From Kingdonia uniflora (lineage: Eukaryota > Streptophyta > Magnoliopsida > Ranunculales > Circaeasteraceae): 64,000 nt of DNA. The stretch covers positions 1,612,001 through 1,676,000 of the forward strand of contig JACGCM010001655.1 in assembly GCA_014058105.1 (NCBI GenBank), given 5' to 3'. The position numbers were made by a program, and so were the translations under genes. Shown piece after piece: positions 20,960 to 31,544 of the stretch (its first letter is position 1; the number at the start of each line of letters is the position of its first letter). The notes below the pieces were generated by a model that made no database searches, had not been told where the DNA came from, and saw nothing but the letters and a program-made list of their open reading frames with translations.

Positions 20960-23900
20960 TAGGGGTTTTGATTCCATTAAACCTCTATTTGTTTCTAGCT
21001 TTGCAAATGTCGTTGCATGTTGTAAAAACCATGGCCACCCAAAGATCAGAAATGTATGGGCTAGATGTATTTCGTCCCTCTAGTATGATTCTCCAGTTGT
21101 CTGATGGGGTGATAGGTGCATACACGAAGCATATTGTAGCCTTCTGCCAGATGGAGGTTGCAAAAGGGTATCGCAACAAGGTATGAGACTCCGCTTCTGA
21201 AGCGTTATGGCATTGGTGGCATACTAACACAATAGAGATACCTCTCTTCATTATGGCGTCATCCATAGGGAGTAAATGGTTCAGTAATCGCCATGCAAAG
21301 TCTCCCAATCTAGGGTGGATTGCTTATCTCCAAACGTATTTCTACCACCATGCCGAGTCTTCTTTGCTGCGCAGTGTTTCATTGACATTCTTGGTGGAGA
21401 AAACTCCTGGATGTTAGGTTTCCAGATCATAGTATCATGGGAACTGGGATTACATTAGATGTTTTGTATGTTGATTGCTAGAGCCAGCTGTAGAAGCAAT
21501 ATGTCGCTAGGGAAATGCCATCCTTGTAGATTAATAAAATCGTCGAGTCTAGCTTTGCATATTTTCCATAAGTGACAAGGCATATCAATATGTTCCAAGT
21601 GTGGGATATCTGTTGCCCAGGTGTCTCTCTAGAAATCAATTTTCTGTCAGTCTCCATTGAGCCATCCTATATGTGTTTTCGAGCAGGTCACTCCGATCTG
21701 TATTCCTCTCCATAATGTTGATGGCTTATAATATCGAATTGTATCCCCGCTCTTGCTGCTGAATTTGGATTTGAGGAATTTTGCCCATTCCTATATTCCT
21801 TGTAATGAATTTTGCAGAGCATAGCTTTATTGACTTCACCCAGACTACGTATTCCAAGTCCCCCTTCCTTAGTTGGTTTACATACCTTTTCCCATCTCAG
21901 TGTCACCCCCTTCCTTTTTGTTGGGTCTCCAGTCCAGATGAAGTTTCTAAGGACTTTGTCTCACTCTTTGATAAGCGAGCTAGCCCATTTGTAAACTGCC
22001 AAACTATGAATTGGTATGTTGTTCAAGACAGATTTTGCAAGAGTGATCCATCCTTGAAATGGGATCATGCTTCACATCCAATTGTTGGCCCTTTTTATGA
22101 TATTTTCCAATAGCTGTAGAATTGCTTGCTTTGTTACCCTCCCTTGTTTGAGTTAAATTCCTAAATACGTCTCTAGAAATTTTCCTTCTTTGAAGCCAAA
22201 TATCTCAGTGACCACTCTTCTGTCGGTGAGCGGTATAGAGCTCAATTTTTTTTTTCTTTTGGCCATACAAATCTCTTGTCTAGAGACCTTCTGATATTCA
22301 GTAAGGATGAGCAGAAGCTGTCACAAGCATTTCTTATTCCCGCTCATAAATATGAATATATCGTATGAAAAAAGCAGGTGAGTGGGCCCAAGCATATCCT
22401 TTTTTGATTTCATGGTCTGTATTCTGCCTTTTTCTTTGGCCTTATGGAGATTTATGCATAGTATGTCCTCCGCAATTACAAATAGAATTAGGGAGAGAGG
22501 GTTTCCCTGCTTGAGACCCCTAGCCATTTGGAAAAAACCTGAGGGACTACCATTGATAAGAATAAAAGCCATACTACTACTAATAATACTTCGTATCCAG
22601 TCACATAATTTCAACTCAAACCCAAATGTTTGAAGAGTCGTGAGAAGGCATTTCCAGCTCAGTGTATCAAATGCTTGAGTGATATCGATCTTCAGAGCCA
22701 CATTCATATTTTTCCTCTTGATTTTCATCTTATTAGGCTCTCCGAGGCCATGAAAATATTGCTATGGATGTTCCTATTCTTGATAAATGCACTTTGGCCC
22801 CTTGAGACACATCTGTCTGCAATAGGAGATAACCGAGTAACAAGAATTTTAGTGATGACTTTGAAAATAAAGTTGCTGAGGCAAATCGGCCTGTATTGTT
22901 AAATCTTGGATGGGTTTTTGATTTTGGGAATCAAAATGATGAGGTTGGAGTTGAATGTCATGGGCATCATTCCATCCATAAAGAACGATATGTTCTCAAC
23001 GTTAATATCTGTGTTCTGGATATCCCAAAATTTATGGAAAAATGTACCAGAAAAACCATCTGGACCGGGGGTACTGTTGCTGTCCATAAAGAAAACTGTA
23101 TTCCTAATCTCCTCATATATTGGGGTTTCAGTGAGGCTATTGTTATATTCTTCTGTAACTTGGTTGGGGATGTGATTGAAAAGTTCTGGGCATTGCTGGG
23201 TATCTGTAACAGCGAATTTGGCCTTGTAGTAACACGTAATATTTTCTTGTAATTGCATCTGACTTGTAATTTCCCTTCTCGTGTTGTCTTGGATATTTGT
23301 GAAAAGGTCATTCTCGTTCCTAGCCTTTGTGGTTGAATGGAAATACCTCGTGTTTCTGTCCTCTGCTTGTAGCCATTTGATTCTTGATTTTTGCCTTCAA
23401 TCCATCTCTTCAATTTCCTCCCATCTATTTATGAGTTTTATTTGAGCAAGGTATCTCTTTTCTATCAAATCGTTGGTGATATCATCCTCTAGCTGTATCT
23501 ATAGGTCCAACATCTCTCTCTCCAATTTTGATTTTTGGTTTCGCGGGGTGTCGGATTCATCTCTCCATACCTTAATATCAGCTTTAAGTCTACGTAGCTT
23601 AAGCATAATAGAGAAAAGATGGGCAACATAAATCGGCTTCCCCCAACTACTAGCTATGAGATCCCCAAATTATGGTTCTTCTCCCCAGGATTGAAGATAC
23701 CTGAAAGGGATATTTGTTGGGTTAGGCACCTGACAGTATTCTTTCATAATAAGTGAGTGATCAGACTGAGTTCTAAGCAGCACTTTCATTCTCCAACCTG
23801 TGAACGTGCTTTGCCATTTTGCATTCTGGAGGCATCTGTCAAGTGCTACCAGCGTTCTGTTATTTCCACTCTGCGTATTGCACCATGTAAAGGCAAGCCT

Positions 23901-24240
23901 GGAGGAGGGGCTTTCTGTGAGTTTCGCTGTATCCAGAAAATTGTTGAAGTCAATCACTGCATTTGTGTAATGTGGGTTATGTCCCCTTTTTTCAGCTACC
24001 CGGAGAACCACGTTGAAATCACCTATGCATATCTAAGGTTTGATATTTGTTGCAGCAAAATTATAGAGGTTATCCCAGAGATTCAACCAGTTAATTCTGC
24101 TGCAGTCTACATGTACAAAGGAGAAGCAGCTCTCCATGTAACTCGCCGTAATATACTATTTTGTCATAGAAATGACACCAAGTGCAGAGGTTCCTCTGAG
24201 CTAAACAATCCATATATTACCTTTTTCTACATTTAGTTCA
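20960..24240 (-). pseudogene. LINE ORF2: endonuclease, reverse transcriptase, zf-RVT
   Basis: Endonuclease (about 24240-23670): CIGDFNVVLRVAEKRGHNP with the GDFN motif at about 24020, then LAFTWCNTQSG, VALDRCLQN and RTQSDHSLI (catalytic SDH). RT (about 23260-21900): NITCYYKAKF and PGPDGFSGTFFHKFW, ALKIDITQAFDTLSWKCLL and INGSPSGFFQMARGLKQGNP. The palm reads FSYDIFIF near 22350, where functional enzymes have F-A-D-D, so the first Asp of the pair is Tyr here. The cysteine-rich zf-RVT block (21308-20985) reads GDFAWRLLNHLLPMDDAIMK and CHQCHNASEAESHTLLRYPF. Target-primed reverse transcription would need all three. Frame changes occur near 23600, 22300, 21900 and elsewhere. Confidence 0.92.
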
Positions 24241-24439
24241 TTAGAGTTGACTATGTTTTCATACCCTCGCAGCCCAAAATTTTTAAAGAATTTTTTTTTT
24301 CAGCAATTCCCACAATATTTGGTTGTAGTCTTGCCGTAGTTTTCCTAAGATATCCTGCTGTTTTTCTATTTCCCAGCCCTCTGTCATTCCAGAATAAGAC
24401 TTTTATTGATCTTTATGGGTAGAACATGTCACCCTCTGG

Positions 24440-26255
24440 TCTATGGTATACACCTTACCCCCTTTAAGAACTTGACTATGACCGAGATGCACCTATTCTT
24501 CATGTTTCATATCATCTGCCCAACTTGACGAGTTGAGGTTTTGTCTGACTTCATTTATCGCCTTAAAGTATGCGCCGCCTTCCTCTCTGTTTTCCAGCTT
24601 TGTTAGATCGTCTGCTATATCTGCTATATCTTCCACGAGGTCCTCCTTATGTGGCACTAAAATGGACTCTTCCGCGCTTGTCTCTCCGTCTCTACTCTTC
24701 CCTTGCATTATCAAATTGGAGTTACCTGATGCAACTGAATCAGTTTGTTCTATATCATCTTCTACTTCCCTTAGTGCATCAAATGGGATACTCCTGCTTG
24801 CGATACTGTCCCTTTTGGGTGGTATCAGTGTTTTATTGTTTCCCTTAGTGGTTGACCACTCGACCGTCTCCCCAATATTTTTTTGTTGCTGCAAGTGGTC
24901 AGATGGTCTAGGCATGCCTGGAAAGTAATTAAGCGGTAATGCAGTACTTCTCGCCTCCATTGATTCTGGAGAATAAGTGTGTTTACCCGGTCCTACAGTG
25001 ATTGTCTTCCCCAACTCCTTATCCTTAAGTGGCTTTTCCTGGATTACTAATTTTGGATTGCCCCTGTTTCATTTCCCTAATACTTTTCTCATCATCGATT
25101 TGGTCTGGTTATGCTCCACTTCCTTAGCTCGGAACGCTTTTTGTACAATCTTGCATTCTGCGATCGTGTGTCCCACATTTTTACTATGAAAGTAGAATTT
25201 GGGGATGGATGAATCGTGACCTCTTGTTTGATGATATTTCCCTCAATCTCCAGAAGAATATGGTCTGGAATTAGCTTAGAGAGATCAATGTCGACCAGAA
25301 CACTCGCATGGAAGCCATAGTCTTGATTTCTTGTCGATTAGTCTAACTGAATAAGGTTACCAAGTGTCTTCCCCAGAGATAAGATAATCTTTTTGCTCCA
25401 CATTTTGAAAGGCAATCCAGGAAACTTGTACCAAATCAGAGCATTGGAGTTGTTATGACTGTCCAATAAAAAATTTGAATACCATGACATGAGTCTCATA
25501 GGCATTTGTTTAACCATTCAGGGCCCTCTGCTCCAAATCAATATCTTGTCTTCTTCTAACTCCAATTTAATGATGCAAAACCCCCTTCCTATTGGAATCA
25601 GCTTCCACATTCCCTTGTTTTCCAGTAACTTCTTGCAAATTCCTGGACCGTTGCAAATTTGATTTTCTGTAAGTCCAAACGTCCAATAAGACTGAATTGG
25701 TATACTAAAATACCAGTAGAGATTTTAGCTATAGGGATTGATAGAATTGGGATGCCCCCACTCTTTCCCCTTCCAGAAGAACAACAGGTCTCTTTCTCTC
25801 TGTCACTGGTCCACGAACTTTTTCCACAAACAATTGCATTTGTGTCTCTCCACCCGGGGCAGGGATTTTACTCTGGGTAGGAGATTTCCTACCCAAAACT
25901 TGAATATTCTTTGTTGTTTGGTCGGGGTTTTCTTCTGACGTAGTTTTTTTACTGAAGAATTGTTCCTTTCTTCCCCTTCATCCATGTTCATGAATCCCCA
26001 GGGACATGCTACCATTGATTTGACCTTGTTAACTTGTCTGGGATGAACATCAAGGACCTAAACCTCTTGTGGACTTGGATTATCTTCTAATCGGTATGCT
26101 GGATTGATCGGAGAGATAATGGGAAGTGTATTCGCAGTAGGGTTTGGCGTAGAGGTGATTTTCCTCAAATTCGGATTACTGAGTCCCTCATTTCCAAGTG
26201 AGTTGATTTCTTTGTTTATAATTCCTTGTTGGAGAGTAAGAGTGGATATATCCAT
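24440..26255 (-). pseudogene. LINE ORF1 (DUF4283 / zinc-knuckle nucleic-acid-binding protein)
   Basis: The likely start is the ATG at 26255 (MDISTLTLQQGIINKE). After a Pro/Asn-rich leader, the region 25830-25330 reads, across stops, as the DUF4283 pattern: YWTFGLTENQIC, IPIGRGFCIIKLELEEDKIL, NALIWYKFPGLPFKMWSKKI. A short C-terminal knuckle follows near 25190 (KMWDT..QNARL..K, cysteines lost). The 173-codon acidic tail (25014-24493) is open and ends in ADDMKHEE. ORF1 coats the LINE RNA. Multiple stops in the first half make it a pseudogene. Confidence 0.8.
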
Positions 26256-26421
26256 CGTGATCGTAGTGAAAAAATATTTGGGATTCTGATTTGGGATTGA
26301 ACAAAAGTCATTTGTGGATTGGATTTAGTAGTTTTTGGTTTTTACTATTCATATGAACAGTAACTACTATTCACAAAAATTGAACAAAAATAGAAATTAC
26401 CGTCCCCAATGCTTGATAAAT

Positions 26422-26437
26422 GATGATGGGTGAAGAT
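26422..26437. repeat. LINE target site duplication, right copy
   Basis: GATGATGGGTGAAGAT, partner of 19845-19860. Confidence 0.88.
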
Positions 26438-28423
26438 GGCAGACGTGTCCAGAGATTCTCAAAAGCATCAAGACAAGGACCATCGAATAAGGTGGTGTCC
26501 TTGGCGAGGAGATTGTTAAGGGGTCGAGCGCTTTTCCTAAATTCTATAACAAATCGTCGATAAAATCCAGCGTGCCGTAGGAATGATCGAACATCCTTGA
26601 CATTTTGTGAGGGTGGGAAGCTAGAGATGACGTCTACCTTTGCTTTATCAACTTCGATTCCCTTTACATAAATGGCATGTCCTAAAACTATGCCCTTCTT
26701 CACCATCAAATGACATTTTTCTCAGCTTAGCACAAGATATTTCTATTGACACCTAACTAAGACAAGAGATACGAAGTGAAGATATTGATCAAACGAATCA
26801 ATAAAGAATGAGAAGTCATCTATGAAGGCCTCTAAAAAATTCTTGGCCATATCAGAATATGCTTAACATACATCATTGAAATGTGGCGTGAGCGTTGCAT
26901 AACCCAAAGGGTATGCAACGATAGGCAAAAGTACTAAAAGGGCAGGTGAACGTAGTTTTCTCTTGATCCTCAGGAGAGATGGGTATCTAATTGTACCCAG
27001 AATACCCATCAAGAAAACAATAATATTCATGACCGACAAGACGTTCAAACATTTGGTCCATGAATGACAAGAGAAAGTGGTCTTTTCGAGTAACCGAATT
27101 GAGTTTTTCATAGCCTATACATACTCGCCACCCTGTGGTCATGCGGGTGGGGAGAAGATCATTGTGATCATTCTTCACAATAGTGATTCCAAACTTCTTA
27201 TGAACAACATGAATAGAGCTCACCCATGGGCTGTTAGAAAATAGGATAAATAATTCCAGCATCCAGCAATTTTAGAATATCCTTTCTCACAACCTCGGCT
27301 ATAGTAAGGTTAAGCCGTCATTGCCCTTCTAATGAATTATTGGTATTATCCACAAGATTAATCTTATGTATGCATACTGAAGGACTAATACCATTAATAT
27401 CTGAGATTCTCCATCCAAGAGCTTTTTTGTATCTTTTTAATACGAGCATTATTTTTTCTTCATTCTCAGGCTCTAGGTCAAATGCTATGATGGCAAGAAG
27501 AGTTTCATTAGGACTTAGATATACACATTAGAGATTTTTAGGGAGAGGTTTAAGCTCTAGCTTAGCAGGCATTTCCTCTGAATCGGGAACAGGATCCTTA
27601 ATTTTTATAATTTTGACCACATCAGTACCATCCAAAATGAACATAGAATCTAATAGGGCATTGACCCCATTGATGAAGTCATCAACATCTAAATCCTCTC
27701 CAAAGTGCGTAAGGAAAGCTTCTAATGGGTCCCTAAGATTTGAACTATGAAATGTATTGTTTACAGCAACACCAAGCATGTTACACTCATCAGATTTATC
27801 TTCAAACAGAGTATGAGTTGTATTAAAGATATTCAAATCGATAGTCTTATTCCCATAAGTCAACTTCATAGCTCCACTACGATAGTTGATTAACACATTA
27901 GGGGTAGCCAAGAAGGGTGGTCGGCCAAGATTAATGGTATTTTATCTTGAGGACATTCTATCGGATATATGTCAAGGACCACAAAGTGTGCTGGATAAAA
28001 GAAGTTATCGATTTGGACAAGTACATCCATCACAACACCTCAAGGAACACGAATTAACCTATCAGCCAGCTCTAAGGTTCGATTTCTGGGTCTAAGTCAC
28101 TTTAGACCTAACTGCTCAAATACCAAGGAATTAGGTTAACACTAACACCTAAATTAAGCAAGGCTTTCCCTATCCGGTTTGTCCCTGTGGTAAGAAATTG
28201 TTGGCATTCCAGGATCTTTGTATTTTAGAGGTGCTTTGTTCAAGATTATAAAGCTGACTTGAGCATCCAATTGAATAACATTATCACTGTCATGGATGTT
28301 AAAAGTCATTTTAGAAACATTCATTTATCGCTTGAACGTGTACAAGTCCTTGACATGTTTCGCGCAAGAAGGAATTGATCGCAATGTCTCACTAAAAGAA
28401 ATATTGATCTAAATATTTTTAAA

Positions 28424-28428
28424 GATTT
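28424..28428. repeat. target site duplication of Tat copy 2, left
   Basis: GATTT immediately before the LTR. The identical pentamer follows the right LTR at 41761-41765. Confidence 0.9.
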
Positions 28429-29145
28429 TGTAGGGGCCTAACTTCTTTCGGAGGGGAAATCGGCTCTTACACCACGAGGTTTCATTCTTCAAGCAAAGGA
28501 ATTCAAGTATATAGCCTAGAATGTAAAAAATCAATAGACAATATACTTGCGTGGAGGCCTGAAATGCGACTCTCCACGACCTCTGATAAGGATTTTTAAT
28601 AGTGCTTTTATTTCTGTTGAATGGTCAAAGGTTCGAATACTGGGTTTTACAAGGTGATCGAAGGTAAACTCTATAAGGGCCTAGGGAGAGATTTTCTAAC
28701 CCTTCCTTGATTCCCTATTTCTCCTATTGATAGAACATAGGATGAGTTGAGTCACCAATGTTAGGGCTGATTACAAATGTGCAATCCGGGTATCCTACGG
28801 ATATTGAGCGGATATTCTGGAGTAGGTGTTGAAGCCAGAAATGTACGGTCTGCCATAATGCCCTATCACTGCAGCTACAAGGACAAATAACTCTGCCATC
28901 CTGTCTAGTGAGTTGACTGGCTGTCTGTCTTTTCATACTTCGACCATGTACAGATATGGTCGAAGTGGTTTTTTGATGCTGAAGTGGAGTTCCTCTTCGA
29001 GGTTTGTTCAGAGTCGAGGCTTCATCTTCGTGTGATCTTTGGGAGACTTGTTTAAGGATGGGATGGGATTCAAGATATTTGAGTAGGCTTCGAAGTAGCC
29101 TTCGAGTGTTTGACTGGGGTAAAAGGCTGGGAGTAGGGTACTACA
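28429..29145 (-). repeat. 3' LTR of Tat copy 2 (717 bp)
   Basis: On the + strand it runs from TGTAGGGGCCTAAC to GGGTACTACA. It is the 3' LTR because the element reads leftward and the polypurine tract adjoins its right side. Confidence 0.95.
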
Positions 29146-29158
29146 TTTGCCCCCTCTC
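29146..29158 (-). other. polypurine tract of Tat copy 2
   Basis: On the - strand GAGAGGGGGCAAA directly precedes the 3' LTR. One base differs from copy 1. Confidence 0.9.
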
Positions 29159-29312
29159 AGTGAAGAGCTCGTAAACAGGTGTAGAGGCGTTTACTGAGAA
29201 AACTGTTTGTAGTCAGAAGCGAAATAGTTAACTCTTGGTTTTTTTTAGGGATGTAATAAATGAACGTAATAAAGAAATATAAGTGGTTAGGGAGTAATAA
29301 ATAAGATGAGGC

Positions 29313-29318
29313 TATAAG
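29313..29318 (+). promoter_or_regulatory. candidate TATA box of antisense gene A, copy 2
   Basis: GGCTATAAGTTTGGGTTATG, conserved with copy 1, 86 bases before the ATG at 29404. Confidence 0.5.
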
Positions 29319-29403
29319 TTTGGGTTATGGGGGTAGGGATACTGTGTGTTTTTCTCCTAATTAATTCTCTTCTCTTTCTTCTGCAAATTTCTGAAAAAAC
29401 TTT

Positions 29404-29745
29404 ATGGACACCACGCCTAATATGCGCTATCGGAAAAGGATAGGATTCGCCCGAGATCGTCGCATAGGGCAAAAGACAGCTGAATTGCATGTAAAGTTCT
29501 TCAGTCATCATGATCTCGATTGGGAAATGCCTGAATTGGTGGAGCTGGAGGGTAGAGAAACCATCAATGGGGAGCCTTACACTTACTTTTGGGGGTAGTT
29601 AAAGTACCATTTTATGACTGCTAAAAAATGCTACTTCAACCTGTCAGCTCTGGCTGAGTATCTCGTTCGTGCAGAAGAGGATATTGAGGAGCAAGGCTCG
29701 GCGAGTGGAATTGGCCCGTTTGAAAATAGGGCAGGCTCTTCATGA
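29404..29745 (+). pseudogene. antisense gene A of Tat copy 2 (about 113 residues, unknown function)
   Basis: The ATG at 29404 begins MDTTPNMRYRKRIGFARDRR. A central FFSHHDLDWEMPELVELEG, an aromatic YTYFWG and one in-frame stop at 29596 follow. The frame then resumes with LKYHFMTAKKCYFNLSALAE, a helical acidic segment EEDIEEQGSASG and a stop at 29743-29745. The basic N-terminus and the D.D.EMP..VE core are shared with copy 1 and with gene B. The coding strand is opposite to gag-pol. Gene A is only 259 bases from the 3' LTR, so its promoter lies between the LTR and the gene. No known family recognised. Confidence 0.68.
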
Positions 29746-30270
29746 GGCAGTGGTAAAGGTGGTGGTGATAGTGCAAGTTTTTTGTTTTTTGTTTTTATTG
29801 CAAGGTTGTATTTAGAGGTTTCTATTTTTGTTGTGGTTGAAATGTATTGTTGCTTTGTTGTTGTGTCTGGTCGAATGGAATTAGACTAATATTTTACGGC
29901 ATATTTGAATATTTGTAACTGGGAGGTATTGGAAACGAATAGACTTGTAGGAGCGATAGCAAATATATCTCATCGAATGTTAGCGGGTAGTACTAATTAC
30001 TACTAGAAAAAGTGACCTCGAAGTATAGTGATACGATCAAAGATAATTAACTCAGAATTAATCAAAGCTTTGTGAGGGGGTGTGGGTCAAAGTGTGAGGG
30101 GGGTCGATGGTCGACTGCATGTCCTCGTAAATGGTGTTTGAATGCGCATGTAGATGAAACTGTTACGTCTAGGAAGTTGTAGAGGTTAGACTGTTGAGTT
30201 TTCATGGACGAAGAATTGAAGACTGCAATGAATGCGACTCTCATTATTGAAGGGTTAACTGTATCTGATT
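29746..30270. other. spacer between antisense genes A and B, copy 2
   Basis: Transcribed-looking 3' sequence of gene A (T-rich, 'tgaaatgtattgttgc') followed by spacer conserved in part with copy 1. No ORF I would support. Confidence 0.5.
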
Positions 30271-30275
30271 TCCAG

Positions 30276-30282
30276 TATAAAA
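30276..30282 (+). promoter_or_regulatory. TATA box of antisense gene B, copy 2
   Basis: TATAAAA in 'ccagtataaaatgggc', 52 bases before the ATG at 30334. Conserved in copy 1 at 8931-8937. Confidence 0.65.
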
Positions 30283-30333
30283 TGGGCATTTCTGGGAGGA
30301 TTGCGTACAACTTTTCTTTCATCTTTGAATATA

Positions 30334-30716
30334 ATGGCTTCTTCTTCTTCTTCTCAAAACACGGGTACTGTTCCACAGCCCGAGTGTGGGGACCCAGCGG
30401 CAGCAAGAGTCAGGCGAGTACGGGATACGACATTGGAGTTACAACAGAGGTTTGGTATCGATCCGGACATTAACACGGAGATGCCAAATGTTTTAGAAGC
30501 AGAACCTAGGGCACCCATTGCTGGATGTCCTTTTCATATTGGTGGGGGATTCTTCAGATGGTGGGTTCATTTCTGGGCCATCGGCTGTCTCTGCTGGAGT
30601 CGTTTGTAGAGGAAATGGTGGACCAGGAAGATGTTGGTGTTGTGCCTATGGGTGGGGAGGAGCATCCCGCTGATAATTATGGTTTCTTTAAACTATTTTG
30701 GTGGGTTTTGGGTTAG
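30334..30716 (+). pseudogene. antisense gene B of Tat copy 2 (about 128 residues, unknown function)
   Basis: The ATG at 30334 gives a Ser-rich start, then RVRRVRDTTLELQQRFGIDP and DINTEMPNVLEAEPRAPIAG. A single-base deletion near 30522 (copy 1 has one more base here: gctggaatg against gctggatg) shifts the frame. The continuation FSYWWGILQMVGSFLGHRLS, LLESFVEEMVDQED runs to a stop at 30714. The pattern R.RDR..EL...F..D.D.EMP..E...PI.G..Y.WWG is common to genes A and B, which suggests an ancient duplication. No known family recognised. Confidence 0.68.
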
Positions 30717-30859
30717 ATGGGTACATGAGGGTTTTGTAATTTCTATTTCGATTATACTCTGTTGATTTGTATGAAATGAAATTGGTGTTTGGTAATACGA
30801 CTGTCAATTTATATTTTTGTACTGTATGTATGTAGGACTGTGAATGCTTGAGGTAGAAT

Positions 30860-31045
30860 TTTGAATTGTCGAAGTAAGATGTTTAAACTGTCGAAGTAAA
30901 AATGTGATTTATGTATATGTGGAATCCTGAACTATTGAAGTAAAAAATTTGAATCTGTCGAAGTAAGGTACAGAATTCTCGAAGTAATATTCTGAGCTGT
31001 CGATGCAAAAGGTTGTAATCTATCAAAGTAAGATTATGATCTGTC
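30860..31045. repeat. cluster of short 'ctgtcgaagtaa' repeats, copy 2
   Basis: CTGTCGAAGTAA or a one- to two-base variant recurs about eight times with irregular spacing of 20-30 bases between genes B and C. The same motif in the same position of copy 1 (8190-8385) is less well kept. Confidence 0.75.
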
Positions 31046-31509
31046 GAATGTGTGGCAGATTGAATGTTCGATATATCCAGAAATTAGATGTGGGGTTATC
31101 TGTGGATGAATGTTCGAGACACAATATAGTCGACTACTCCTGTGGGATAAAGTGGGTATGTCGAACGTTGTACTGGATTAGACTGGATGGATTTACAGCT
31201 CAGACAGCTGGTCTCTCAGAACTGTACCTGCCCCTGGGGCAGTGTGCCATGCAGGTAATCATGATTTTGCTCATTTTACGGAATATGTGTGATTTGATAT
31301 TGGGATTTGACTGGATGGCTTCGAGTGTGGATCAGAAGGTTTGAGAAACTTTGAGTTTAAAGTTAAATCAGAGTGAGCATGTGGTTTGCACGTGAGTGGA
31401 ATAAGGGGTTAATTAGTCAAAACATGTCTCAGCCGAAAAGCTGGGTGTAGTGGGGGCGTGGTAATGATAGCGGTTTGGAAATCGAGGTGTTTTTGGTATT
31501 CCAGGGAGG

Positions 31510-31518
31510 TATATATAT
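31510..31518 (+). promoter_or_regulatory. TATA box of antisense gene C, copy 2
   Basis: TATATATAT in 'ggtattccagggaggtatat'. About 35 bases downstream the sequence becomes strongly similar to the untranslated exon of copy 1. Confidence 0.72.
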
Positions 31519-31544
31519 GAGAGGGAAATAACAAAATGTACTAT

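Larger units (their letters stand above)
19861..26421 (-). mobile_element. full-length L1-type LINE (non-LTR retrotransposon), 6561 bp
   Basis: It is bounded by a 16-bp target duplication. On the - strand it starts at 26421 and has a 5' UTR of about 165 bases. ORF1 (DUF4283-type) follows, then ORF2 with endonuclease, RT, zf-RVT and RNase H. A long 3' UTR includes a 50-bp minisatellite, and an A-rich tail (on the + strand 'tttatttttatttttt', 19861-19876) directly abuts the duplication. It inserted into the RT gene of the Athila-type element. Stops and frameshifts in both ORFs make it inactive. Confidence 0.9.
26422..28428 (-). pseudogene. Athila-type element, piece 2: protease and reverse transcriptase
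   Basis: On the - strand from 28428: a protease region near 28190-28120 (FLTTGTNRIGKALLNLGVSV) whose Asp is now Asn. The PR-RT linker follows (27911-27528: MATPNVLINYRSGAMKLTYG and a long acidic part). RT has PWVSSIHVVHKK, GWRVCIGYEKLNSVTRKDHF, YYCFLDGYSGYN near 26995, the palm block IDDFSF near 26815, and KKGIVLGHAIYVKGIEVDKA then FLRHAGFYRRFVIEF. It ends at RLPSSPII where the LINE begins. The motif wording (VKGIEVDKAK, GHAGFYRRF, CDASDYA) is that of Athila. Several stops are present. Confidence 0.88.

Noticed and set aside
23757..24236. 159-codon + strand frame
   Set aside because: Shadow of the LINE endonuclease, which is on the - strand with recognisable GDFN and SDH motifs.
24533..24928. 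131-codon + strand frame rich in Ser and Leu
   Set aside because: Reverse-strand shadow of the acidic tail of LINE ORF1.
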